This document shows, piece by piece, positions 1-7,111 of a stretch of 64,000 bases of DNA. The position numbers were made by a program, and so were the translations under genes. Each line of letters begins with the position of its first letter. The first letter of the stretch is position 1. Below the pieces are notes generated by a model. The model saw only the letters and a list, made by a program, of their open reading frames with translations, was not told the DNA's origin and searched no databases. This DNA is from Bdellovibrio bacteriovorus (GTDB lineage Bacteria; Bdellovibrionota; Bdellovibrionia; Bdellovibrionales; Bdellovibrionaceae): assembly GCF_002208115.1 (NCBI RefSeq), contig NZ_CP020946.1, forward strand, positions 3,534,001 to 3,598,000, in the 5' to 3' direction.

Positions 1-509
1 GTCTTGGACATACCGATAACGCCCGCTTTTGCCGCCACGTAATTCGTCTGACCGAAGTTTCCATAAAGCGCCACAACAGACGCGATATTGATGATGCGCT
101 TGCTGCTGGAGTTTGGATTGAATTTTTCCAAAACAGATTTAGTGACATTGAACAAACCCGTCAGATTGGTATTGATCACCGCATCCCAGTCTTCAGGTGA
201 CATCTTTGCAAAAGATTTGTCGCGGGTGATACCGGCGTTGTTCACAAGAATATCCACAGCCCACGGCAAAGACGCCGCCGCTTTCGCGACGGAGTCACGA
301 TTGCCAACATCGACTTGCGCGATGTGAATCTGCGATCCGTATTTTGCAAATTCAGATTTTGCAGTTTGCAAAGCTGCTTCAGAATAATCCCAGATGGAAA
401 CATTTCCACCGGCTTCCAAAAAGCTTTTGGTGATTTGAAAACCGATACCGGAAGCTCCGCCGGTCACGATGGCATTTTTGTTTTTGAAATCAAAATTAAT
501 ATTTGTCAT
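1..509 (-). CDS. SDR-family dehydrogenase, FabG-like (3' end outside window)
   Basis: NAD(P)-dependent short-chain dehydrogenase/reductase, most like 3-oxoacyl-ACP or 3-hydroxyacyl-CoA type enzymes. About 169 residues are visible; the C-terminus lies beyond the left edge. Seen directly: the glycine-rich cofactor motif TGGASGIG at residues 16-23, NNAG at 90-93, Asn115 in the TNL turn, and the catalytic Ser144, Tyr157 and Lys161 in the YxxxK arrangement. The start is the ATG at 507-509, directly after which the first beta strand begins. It is divergent from the KASIII-like gene at 654, so the 145 bp between them probably hold promoters for both. With the KASIII and acyl-CoA ligase genes it suggests a small acyl-chain pathway; the substrate cannot be told from sequence. 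Confidence 0.9.
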   Translation of the reverse strand, partial: MTNINFDFKNKNAIVTGGASGIGFQITKSFLEAGGNVSIWDYSEAALQTAKSEFAKYGSQIHIAQVDVGNRDSVAKAAASLPWAVDILVNNAGITRDKSFAKMSPEDWDAVINTNLTGLFNVTKSVLEKFNPNSSSKRIINIASVVALYGNFGQTNYVAAKAGVIGMSK

Positions 510-653
510 GAACTTGAAGTACCCCCACAAGCCCCCGGTCCGTCAAAGGAAAAAGCACTTTTTCGCTCGGAGTATAGAGTTAATGCTCTAAATTTCTTTT
601 CTTGCCAAAGACCGCAAATTGAATTCTAGATTAGCGAAATCGCAAAGGATTAA

Positions 654-1664
654 ATGATGACGACGACAAGAAAAGCGACAATTGCAGGGACCGGGATGTA
701 CGCGCCTGAACGCGTGATCACCAATCAATATTTCAATGATCTTTACAAAAAAGACATCGGAACCTTCCTCGCGGAAAACCGCAACATCAAGGAACGCCGC
801 TGGATGAATGAAGATCAGCGCACGTCGGATTTGATTCTGCCCGCCGCCGAACAGGCGATGAAAGCTGCTGGCATCACAGCCAAGGATCTGGATCTTATTA
901 TCGTCTCTACTGACACACCTGACTATCTTTCCCCGTCCACGGCCTCGGTGGTGGCTTACCGCCTGGGCGCAGTGAATGCGGGTACTTACGACATCAACAC
1001 CGCGTGCGCGGGTTTTGTTGTGGGCTGCGATATCGCTTCAAAATATATTTTCGCCGACAGCAAGTACAAAAATGTTCTGGTGGTGGGCGCCTATGCGATG
1101 TCCAAGTATCTGAACTTTGATGATTACAAAATTGCTTCGCTGTTTGCCGACGGCGCGGGAGCGGTGATTTTGCAGCCGTCCAAAGACAACACCGGATTCA
1201 TCGACAGCCAGATGTACACCGACGGTCAATATCACGACTATATGGGCATCTATGCCGGGGGCACAGCCCAGCCGGTCACTCACCAGGTCGTGGAAAACAA
1301 AGGTCACCTGTTGGCTTTCCCAAAACGCATTCCGCCTGAAACCAACGGCATCCACTGGCCGCGTTTGACTAATATTTTATTGGATCGCATCCAGAAGAAA
1401 CCGTCTGATATCAAGCATTTCTTCATCACCCAGTTCAACGTGCAAAGCATCTATGAAACTTTGGACAAACTGGAGCTTCCGCGCGATCGCGCCCATTACG
1501 TGATGGACCGCTACGGATATACCGGTTCTGCCAGCATCGGCATGGCGGTGGCGGATGCGGCCAATCAGAAAAAAATGAAAAAAGGCGACTTGGTCTTTAT
1601 GTTGGGCTCCGGCGGTGGTATGAGCATGGCTGCACTGGCTCTGGAGTGGGGATACGACACTTAA
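654..1664 (+). CDS. 3-oxoacyl-ACP synthase III (KASIII/FabH-like), atypical active site
   Basis: Thiolase-fold condensing enzyme of the FabH/OleA/HMG-CoA-synthase superfamily, 336 residues, the usual length. The nucleophile is clear: Cys118 in NTACAGF. The C-terminal glycine loop LGSGGG (about 317-322) is also present. The other two members of the canonical Cys-His-Asn triad are not: where FabH has HQAN this protein has TQFN (Thr259), and where FabH has GNTSAAS it has GYTGSAS (Tyr289). It may therefore act as an acyltransferase or on an unusual donor rather than as a normal decarboxylating synthase; this is inference. A second in-frame ATG follows at 657. It sits 17 bp before the acyl-CoA ligase gene, so the two are probably cotranscribed. 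Confidence 0.85.
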   Translation: MMTTTRKATIAGTGMYAPERVITNQYFNDLYKKDIGTFLAENRNIKERRWMNEDQRTSDLILPAAEQAMKAAGITAKDLDLIIVSTDTPDYLSPSTASVVAYRLGAVNAGTYDINTACAGFVVGCDIASKYIFADSKYKNVLVVGAYAMSKYLNFDDYKIASLFADGAGAVILQPSKDNTGFIDSQMYTDGQYHDYMGIYAGGTAQPVTHQVVENKGHLLAFPKRIPPETNGIHWPRLTNILLDRIQKKPSDIKHFFITQFNVQSIYETLDKLELPRDRAHYVMDRYGYTGSASIGMAVADAANQKKMKKGDLVFMLGSGGGMSMAALALEWGYDT

Positions 1665-1681
1665 TCCACGAGAAGGTAACG

Positions 1682-3178
1682 ATGGAACTGGATTGGCTGA
1701 AACGCTGGAAGCTTTATTCTCCGAAAAATATCGCCATTAAAGATGGCGATACGGGCCGTGAATTTTCCTACGCTGATTTTTTCGATCTGGCCAACGCCGG
1801 AGCGCACGTGCTGCACGAAAAGTTCGGCATCTGCAAAGGGGACCGTGTGGCGGTCCTGGCCACCAACGAACTGGAATACGTGTTTCTGTTCTTTGCTTTG
1901 CAACGCCTGGGCGCCATCATGGTGCCGGTCAACTTCCGCCTGACCCAGCGAGAGGTCAATCACATCGTCGCCGACTCTTCGCCAAAACTGGTTTTGTTCC
2001 AGGAAGCGTATCGTGACATCGTCGAAAACCTTCCGGGCACAAGACACTATCTCCTGCAGGGACCAGACAGCTTCGCTACAGATCTGCAAAATCCGCCAGC
2101 GCAAGGGGAAATGCCCTTCGTGCCGAACGAGAATGATCCGGCGATGATCCTTTACACGTCAGGCACCACAGGCTCCCCAAAAGGCGCCATCCTGACCTAC
2201 AAAATGATCTTCTGGAATTCGATCAACACAACGTTGCGACTAAATATTTCACAAACCGACTGCACGGTGATCTTTTTGCCATTCTTCCACACCGGTGGCT
2301 GGAATGTTTTAACGACTCCGTTCATTCATCGTGGCGCCAAAGTGGTGTTCTTGAAAAAATTCGACGCTGAACAAATTTTAGCTTTAAGTGAAAAAGAAAA
2401 AGCGACGCTGTTGTTCGGTGTTCCGACCACCATGGAAATGATGGCAAGGTCCCCACGTTTCAACGACACCAACTTAGAAAACATCCGCTATGCCATTGTC
2501 GGCGGCGAACCGATGCCGCTGGAGCTGATCAAGACCTGGGATAAAAAAGGCGTTCCCGTCCGCCAGGGCTATGGTCTGACCGAATTTGGTCCGAATGTGT
2601 TTTCACTGAATGAAGAAGATGCCCTTCGCAAAATCGGCTCTATCGGTTTTCCGAACTTCTATATTGAAGCCAAAGTCGTCGACCCTGAAGGCCGCGAGCT
2701 GGGGGCCAATCAGGTGGGCGAACTGCTCTTACGCGGTCCGATGATCATGCAGGGCTACTGGCACAACGAAAAGGCCACGCAAGAAACCATCAAAGAAGGC
2801 TGGCTTTGCACCGGCGATCTGGTTCGTCGTGATGACGAAGGTTATTATTATGTTGTCGGACGCAAAAAAGACATGTTCATTTCGGGTGGAGAAAACGTGT
2901 ACCCGCCCGAAGTGGAGCAGATCCTGCGTTCCCACCCCGGCGTCTTAGAGGCGGCGGTCATTGGCATTCCGGATGACAAATGGGGCGAGGTCGGCAAAGC
3001 CTTTGTGGTTCGCAGCAGCAATGACCTGACGCCGGAAACCCTGCACCAGCACTGCGTTCAGAACCTGGCGAAGTTCAAAATTCCCAAACATTTCGTGTTT
3101 TTGCCGAGCCTTCCCAAAGGGGACAGCGGCAAAATTCTGAAGCGCGTTCTAGCGGAAACGGTGAATCAAAGCTTCTAA
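1682..3178 (+). CDS. AMP-dependent acyl-CoA synthetase (fatty acid--CoA ligase type)
   Basis: Member of the ANL adenylating superfamily, 498 residues: activates a carboxylic acid with ATP to an acyl-adenylate and then the CoA thioester. Motifs read in order: P-loop YTSGTTGSPKG at 158-168, the A5-type motif GYGLTEFG near 295, the hinge region GRKKDMFISGGENVYPPEVE near 405-425, and the C-terminal catalytic lysine in PKGDSGKILKR. The start is the ATG at 1682, chosen over an in-frame upstream codon because GAGAAGG lies 5 bp before it and the upstream option overlaps the KASIII stop. The chain length of the substrate is unknown. It likely supplies acyl-CoA to the KASIII/SDR pair encoded beside it. 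Confidence 0.92.
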   Translation: MELDWLKRWKLYSPKNIAIKDGDTGREFSYADFFDLANAGAHVLHEKFGICKGDRVAVLATNELEYVFLFFALQRLGAIMVPVNFRLTQREVNHIVADSSPKLVLFQEAYRDIVENLPGTRHYLLQGPDSFATDLQNPPAQGEMPFVPNENDPAMILYTSGTTGSPKGAILTYKMIFWNSINTTLRLNISQTDCTVIFLPFFHTGGWNVLTTPFIHRGAKVVFLKKFDAEQILALSEKEKATLLFGVPTTMEMMARSPRFNDTNLENIRYAIVGGEPMPLELIKTWDKKGVPVRQGYGLTEFGPNVFSLNEEDALRKIGSIGFPNFYIEAKVVDPEGRELGANQVGELLLRGPMIMQGYWHNEKATQETIKEGWLCTGDLVRRDDEGYYYVVGRKKDMFISGGENVYPPEVEQILRSHPGVLEAAVIGIPDDKWGEVGKAFVVRSSNDLTPETLHQHCVQNLAKFKIPKHFVFLPSLPKGDSGKILKRVLAETVNQSF

Positions 3179-3195
3179 CAGGTCCGTCATTTTCA

Positions 3196-3228
3196 GTTAT
3201 ACAAACGCCCTTACGGGGGTTATACAAA
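3196..3228 (+). repeat. Direct repeat GTTATACAAA, two copies
   Basis: The 10-base word GTTATACAAA occurs at 3196-3205 and again at 3219-3228, a spacing of 23 bp (about two helical turns), in the short gap upstream of the exported-protein gene at 3252. A CGCCC/GGGGG pairing lies between the copies. It could be a regulator binding site; nothing else supports this. Confidence 0.35.
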
Positions 3229-3251
3229 GGCCACGTAACCGGAGACTTTCT

Positions 3252-3776
3252 ATGAAAAAACTGATGATGGGCCTGATGTTGGCCGTAAATCTGATTTCCC
3301 TCAACGCCTTGGCAGACAAGCAATTCGTGGGCGCTGGCAAATTCTATGATCTTATTGCTGATTACAAAACTGTTTGTAAATCTGCAGAGTGCACCAAGCC
3401 GTATCGTGAGATGATCGTTTACACAAACGGCGTGCGTGATTCCTTCCTGACAAAATTCCAATTCTCTAAGCTTGAGCGTATCTCTGACAAGCAAGCCTTC
3501 ATCTGGATAGACACTGTCCTGCAAGGCGACTTCCACGCTGACGGCAAGACCGTTTTGGAAGAAGTCGTGGCGATCTTTAAAGGGACTTCCCTGGTTGCTT
3601 ACAAAGTCGATTACAGCCAGTTGGCTTGGTATGTCGGCGCTTGTGGCTGGGATGGCGAAAGCATGTCGGGTTTGGAAAAATGCCCGATGGGTAAAATCCA
3701 TGAGTCCAGCTTTGTGTCCCCGGATTTCAAAACCTATATCCGCAACGACGACGACATCGCCGACTTCTATAACTAG
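3252..3776 (+). CDS. Exported protein of unknown function
   Basis: 174-residue protein with a clear Sec signal peptide: two lysines after the start Met, a hydrophobic core rich in Met and Leu, and cleavage predicted after ALA near residue 21. The mature part has four to five cysteines (for example CKSAECTKPY and GACGW), compatible with periplasmic disulfides. No known domain is recognised. GGAG lies 8 bp before the ATG. It stands alone between the acyl-CoA ligase and the metalloprotease gene on the same strand. Confidence 0.8.
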   Translation: MKKLMMGLMLAVNLISLNALADKQFVGAGKFYDLIADYKTVCKSAECTKPYREMIVYTNGVRDSFLTKFQFSKLERISDKQAFIWIDTVLQGDFHADGKTVLEEVVAIFKGTSLVAYKVDYSQLAWYVGACGWDGESMSGLEKCPMGKIHESSFVSPDFKTYIRNDDDIADFYN

Positions 3777-3798
3777 GTCCTAGGTCGAGTATTCATTT

Positions 3799-3839
3799 CT
3801 TGTCAGGTTGCGCGTGGAAAACTCGTGTAAACTGACAAG
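3799..3839 (+). repeat. Inverted repeat CTTGTCAG/CTGACAAG before protease gene
   Basis: Perfect 8-bp arms at 3799-3806 and 3832-3839 with a 25-bp spacer. The right arm ends 3 bp before the start codon of the matrixin-like gene, so an RNA hairpin would cover its ribosome binding region. It may equally be a DNA operator. Confidence 0.4.
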
Positions 3840-3842
3840 TAT

Positions 3843-4499
3843 ATGTTCAAGTGGATCGTCCTTTCTGTAACCCTTCTATCTTTGTGCGCCTGTGAAAAGG
3901 GCCCCAGTCTTGGGCCCGGCGACGACGATCTATTAGCCAGTGAAAACCAGGCCGACTGCGGATTTGTGCAAAATTCTTATGGTCAGCGCATCTCCTGGAA
4001 GTCCAACATCCCTGTAAAATTAAAGCTTCACAGCAGTTATCCTTTGGAATTCGAAGATGCGCTTAACAAAGCAGCCCAGCACTGGAATGATGCTGCCGGC
4101 ATGACTTTGTTCACCTTCAGTCGTGTGACCGACTCTCAGGCAAACACCGCCGCCAAGGACAGCAAAAGCACTGTGCACGTCCTGACGGAATGGCCGTGGC
4201 AGGAAGCTCCGAAAAAGAACTATCAGGCGTTGACCACCCTTTACTGGCGATCAAACCAGATTTATGAAGCCGATCTGATTCTGAACGAACAGTTCTTTAA
4301 CTTCTTTACTTACGACATCCCATCCATGGGTTCAGGTGTGCATCTTGAAAGTTTGATGGTGCACGAACTGGGGCATGTGTTGGGCCTCAAACACCGCGAC
4401 AACACCGTGGCCAGTGTTATGTGGAGTATTTTAAGTTCAGACACAATCCGCAACACCCTGACTCAGGCGGATCGTGATACAATAAAGTGCGAGTATTAA
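3843..4499 (+). CDS. Matrixin-like zinc metalloprotease lipoprotein
   Basis: 218-residue predicted lipoprotein protease. The N-terminus is a lipoprotein signal with a lipobox around LSLCAC (Cys15 or Cys17). The catalytic zinc site of the metzincin type is explicit: HELGHVLGLKH at 174-184, three zinc-binding histidines plus the catalytic Glu, followed by a Met-turn SVMW at 191-194. The catalytic domain begins near residue 45, directly after the lipid anchor, with no visible pro-domain. It is separated by only 4 bp from the next gene, a membrane-anchored unknown, so the two are probably one operon. In a predatory bacterium a prey-protein or envelope substrate is possible but not shown. Confidence 0.88.
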   Translation: MFKWIVLSVTLLSLCACEKGPSLGPGDDDLLASENQADCGFVQNSYGQRISWKSNIPVKLKLHSSYPLEFEDALNKAAQHWNDAAGMTLFTFSRVTDSQANTAAKDSKSTVHVLTEWPWQEAPKKNYQALTTLYWRSNQIYEADLILNEQFFNFFTYDIPSMGSGVHLESLMVHELGHVLGLKHRDNTVASVMWSILSSDTIRNTLTQADRDTIKCEY

Positions 4500-4503
4500 T
4501 ATT

Positions 4504-5196
4504 ATGAAGAGACAAAAGTCACCGCTGCAAAAAATGTCGCGCATGATGAGCCTGATTTTACTGATGGCGGCTCTTCCCTTTGCTTTGCACGTACTGAATG
4601 AAAAGCTTTCCCCGCAGCGCAAAGTCGCCTCTGACGGAGGCTTAAGCTCGGTGGGCACGGTCTCTGACAGCTTTGACTTAAGCGAAGCCACCCCTGAGGA
4701 ATTCAGAAAAGCCTTCAAGTACCAGGTTCTTAAAAATGTCGAGCTGGATCAGTTCAGCGAGGGTCCGGGCATCAAGCTGGGGCTGTTCCTGATGAAAAGT
4801 CCGGCCGGGTCCCGCGTGTTTGTGTGTGACCGCTATCCCACCGTGGATCTGCTGTTCTCAGCAGAAGGCGTGGCAATTTCCGGTGAAATTCCAAAGATGG
4901 TCGTGCGCATCCCGTGCGTGGTCAGCGATGACCAGAACCATATCGCCGCTTTCCCGATTCCGTTTGCGCGGATCTTCGCAAGCCCGGTCAGTGATTTTGA
5001 ATTCGACATCACCGCCCCTGGCATTCGTGAGGGTGGCAAAATCTATTTCCGCAATGTCGTGGATGAATGGCCGCGCGAATGGGCCTGGACCGGTGTGAAA
5101 TTTTACGGGAAGGATGCTTCAGACACTTTAGAGATCACCGGCTATGAAGTGATCTCTGTTCTGGGAGAACCCCTGGTATTGCCTCAGGGGCAGTAA
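4504..5196 (+). CDS. Membrane-anchored protein of unknown function
   Basis: 230 residues. One hydrophobic segment near residues 14-30, preceded by Lys/Arg, suggests an uncleaved N-terminal anchor with the rest in the periplasm. No known domain recognised; the body has alternating hydrophobic patterns suggesting beta structure. It lies 4 bp behind the metalloprotease gene, so it is probably cotranscribed, and its stop is 4 bp from the convergent BamE-like gene. Confidence 0.75.
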   Translation: MKRQKSPLQKMSRMMSLILLMAALPFALHVLNEKLSPQRKVASDGGLSSVGTVSDSFDLSEATPEEFRKAFKYQVLKNVELDQFSEGPGIKLGLFLMKSPAGSRVFVCDRYPTVDLLFSAEGVAISGEIPKMVVRIPCVVSDDQNHIAAFPIPFARIFASPVSDFEFDITAPGIREGGKIYFRNVVDEWPREWAWTGVKFYGKDASDTLEITGYEVISVLGEPLVLPQGQ

Positions 5197-5200
5197 GCAC

Positions 5201-5644
5201 TTAACGAACCGGCTCGAAATCAGGAACGTAACGAACCTTGTCTTCACCCTTGGATTTCTTTTCATACTCATCATAGGAACGACGGTGGCCTTCCACATCG
5301 CGGGCGATCTGTTCATCGATCTCGCGGTTTTTGCGATCGTTCAATGAATCCATGGCCACGGCATTCTTTTCTGCCGGCGGCTGCCACACATCACCAACAT
5401 AGATGGCGTTGCCTTCAAAGAACTGCACTTCTTTCACAAACTTGATGCGCTTATCATAAAACACATAAGTCCAGCGGTCCTTGCCATGAAATCTTTGAGT
5501 TTGGGTGGGGCTTCCCATCAGATCAAGAACGTCGTCTTTTTCCATTCCAGGCGTGATTTCTTCAAATTGCTTCAGCATGGATGTCTGGCAGGCAGACAGC
5601 ATCAGGCCAAGCGAAATCAACGGTATAGCCGCATATCGGAGCAT
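5201..5644 (-). CDS. BamE/SmpA/OmlA-family outer-membrane lipoprotein
   Basis: 147-residue lipoprotein. The lipobox LSAC places the lipidated cysteine at residue 19. The mature part has the SmpA/OmlA signature: the turn ITPGMEKDDVLDLMGSP, then a WTYVFY strand and an FFEGNAIYVGD strand, as in BamE, a small accessory subunit of the beta-barrel assembly machine. The C-terminal third is highly charged (Arg, Asp, Lys), longer than in E. coli BamE. It is monocistronic on the minus strand. Several paralogues with this fold exist in many genomes, so a role in BAM itself is not certain. Confidence 0.85.
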   Translation of the reverse strand: MLRYAAIPLISLGLMLSACQTSMLKQFEEITPGMEKDDVLDLMGSPTQTQRFHGKDRWTYVFYDKRIKFVKEVQFFEGNAIYVGDVWQPPAEKNAVAMDSLNDRKNREIDEQIARDVEGHRRSYDEYEKKSKGEDKVRYVPDFEPVR

Positions 5645-5730
5645 ACTTCCCCCATTCTTCTAAGGTACCAGCTTCGCCCGTTCCTCGAAAGCGAGCAACT
5701 TTCTTTTGTCTCAATATGGGACAGGGATTT

Positions 5731-6336
5731 TTATTTTTTCAGAATAACCGGATCGGTCAGACTGGCCGGGGCCTGAGGAGCGGACTTTTTATGCCCATCA
5801 GCAGCCTCAGAAGCTTCCACCTTTTTTACATCTTCCGGAGTTTCGTACTGACTGCGAACCTTCTTCAGGGTGCGCTTTACGGAAGATCCCAGGCTCATCT
5901 GATTTTCCATTTCTTCGATGGACTTTAAATCAATGCGTTCGTATTCACGTTTGTCCGCCAGACCCTTTTCCGGGTAACGGTATTTCAGCAGGGTTCTTTC
6001 CCGGTCATAGTCCTTCAGATTCTTTTCCATGTCCTTGTGCAAGGTCATCATGTGGCCCAGAATCTCGTTCACCTTGGCGGGATCCTTGGTGTGCTGCTTT
6101 TCCAGAATCAGCTTTTGAATTTCAGTTTCACCGGCTTTAATTTTGGCTTCCAAGGCCGCCACACGGGCCTGAACCACGCCATACCTGTCCTCGCGGGATT
6201 TGACTTCTTTCGGAGCGGCTTCCTTCTTTTCGCCGTGGCCTCCGCCATGCTCTTCACCCCCGCTGGCCAAAGCCACGGAAGCAGACAAAAGAATTGTCAA
6301 AAAGCTTAACGAAATTTTAGGAACCAGACAGGACAT
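5731..6336 (-). CDS. Periplasmic coiled-coil protein of unknown function
   Basis: 201 residues. A signal peptide ends near residue 25 (VALA-S), followed by a His/Gly/Lys-rich stretch that could bind metal, and then a long helical region (about 50-135) with heptad-like spacing and many charged residues, suggesting a coiled coil. GGAGG lies 7 bp before the ATG at 6336. Its start overlaps the end of the zinc-ribbon gene by 20 bp, so it is translationally linked to that gene and, through it, to secA. No family recognised. Confidence 0.75.
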   Translation of the reverse strand: MSCLVPKISLSFLTILLSASVALASGGEEHGGGHGEKKEAAPKEVKSREDRYGVVQARVAALEAKIKAGETEIQKLILEKQHTKDPAKVNEILGHMMTLHKDMEKNLKDYDRERTLLKYRYPEKGLADKREYERIDLKSIEEMENQMSLGSSVKRTLKKVRSQYETPEDVKKVEASEAADGHKKSAPQAPASLTDPVILKK

Positions 6337-7111
6337 CTTGCCTCCAGGAAATTTTAAAAGGCAGATACTTTATTCGGTTGATCAGGACAGAGGCTTTAGC
6401 CGGAGTCAGGCCCCGCAACACAAGTCTTCCGCCTCCCACATTTGCCAGCAATCCCGCCACATCCCAGCCAAAGCGGGAATCGGTCATGGCTTCGCGCAAT
6501 TGAGCCAGCAGTCGACTGGACTCGATGCCATCGATAGTGACCGTATAGGCCAAGGGCCCTGAAACCGTATCCGCGTTGGCAAAGTCAGTGACGTCAGAAA
6601 AATCGGCGGTGTCTGAAGACATCGGTGCCGGTTCAGAGGCTGGCTGCGAATTCACCGAATCCAAAGTCTGACTGAAATCGTAAGGGGCTTCTTCCATCGG
6701 TGGAACATCCCCCGGAACTTCCACAGGTTCGGCATAAGAAACATTCTCTTGTGGAGGCGCATTCATCTCCGGATCCTGCGACGGCTCGTAAGCCTGCTCG
6801 GCATACTGCTGATCATTGGAATAAGGCTGATCCTGATAGGATTGTTCCGGGATGGAGTTGTCAGGAGTGAAGGTTTCCTGCGCAGCAGAGAAATCCTGAA
6901 TCGGCGGGACAAAGTCATTTCCAGGCTGCTGGAAATCCTGTCCCCCCTGAAAATCGGCCGGAGCTTCTGGCTCCGGCTCGTGTTGTGCCATTTCTGGCTG
7001 TCCATTCCAGTCGACAAAGAAAACCGCATTGCAGTGGGAACACGTGAAAAGAGTCCCCAGATGCTTATCAAGAATCTCTACCGGTTGGTGGCAACTTGGA
7101 CAAGAAGCCAA
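6317..7111 (-). CDS. Zinc-ribbon protein with long disordered linker
   Basis: 264 residues. The N-terminus has two Cys pairs, CPSC at 4-7 and CSHC about 20 residues later, a zinc ribbon of the MJ0042 kind common in delta-type bacteria. A Pro/Glu/Gln-rich disordered stretch (about 40-185) follows, then a compact C-terminal domain of about 75 residues containing LRGLTPAKASVLINRIK. The start is a TTG at 7111 that touches the secA stop codon; GAAGGG lies about 10 bp upstream and no ATG is available nearby. The tight junction with secA suggests coexpression. Function unknown. Confidence 0.75.
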   Translation of the reverse strand: MASCPSCHQPVEILDKHLGTLFTCSHCNAVFFVDWNGQPEMAQHEPEPEAPADFQGGQDFQQPGNDFVPPIQDFSAAQETFTPDNSIPEQSYQDQPYSNDQQYAEQAYEPSQDPEMNAPPQENVSYAEPVEVPGDVPPMEEAPYDFSQTLDSVNSQPASEPAPMSSDTADFSDVTDFANADTVSGPLAYTVTIDGIESSRLLAQLREAMTDSRFGWDVAGLLANVGGGRLVLRGLTPAKASVLINRIKYLPFKISWRQDVLSGS

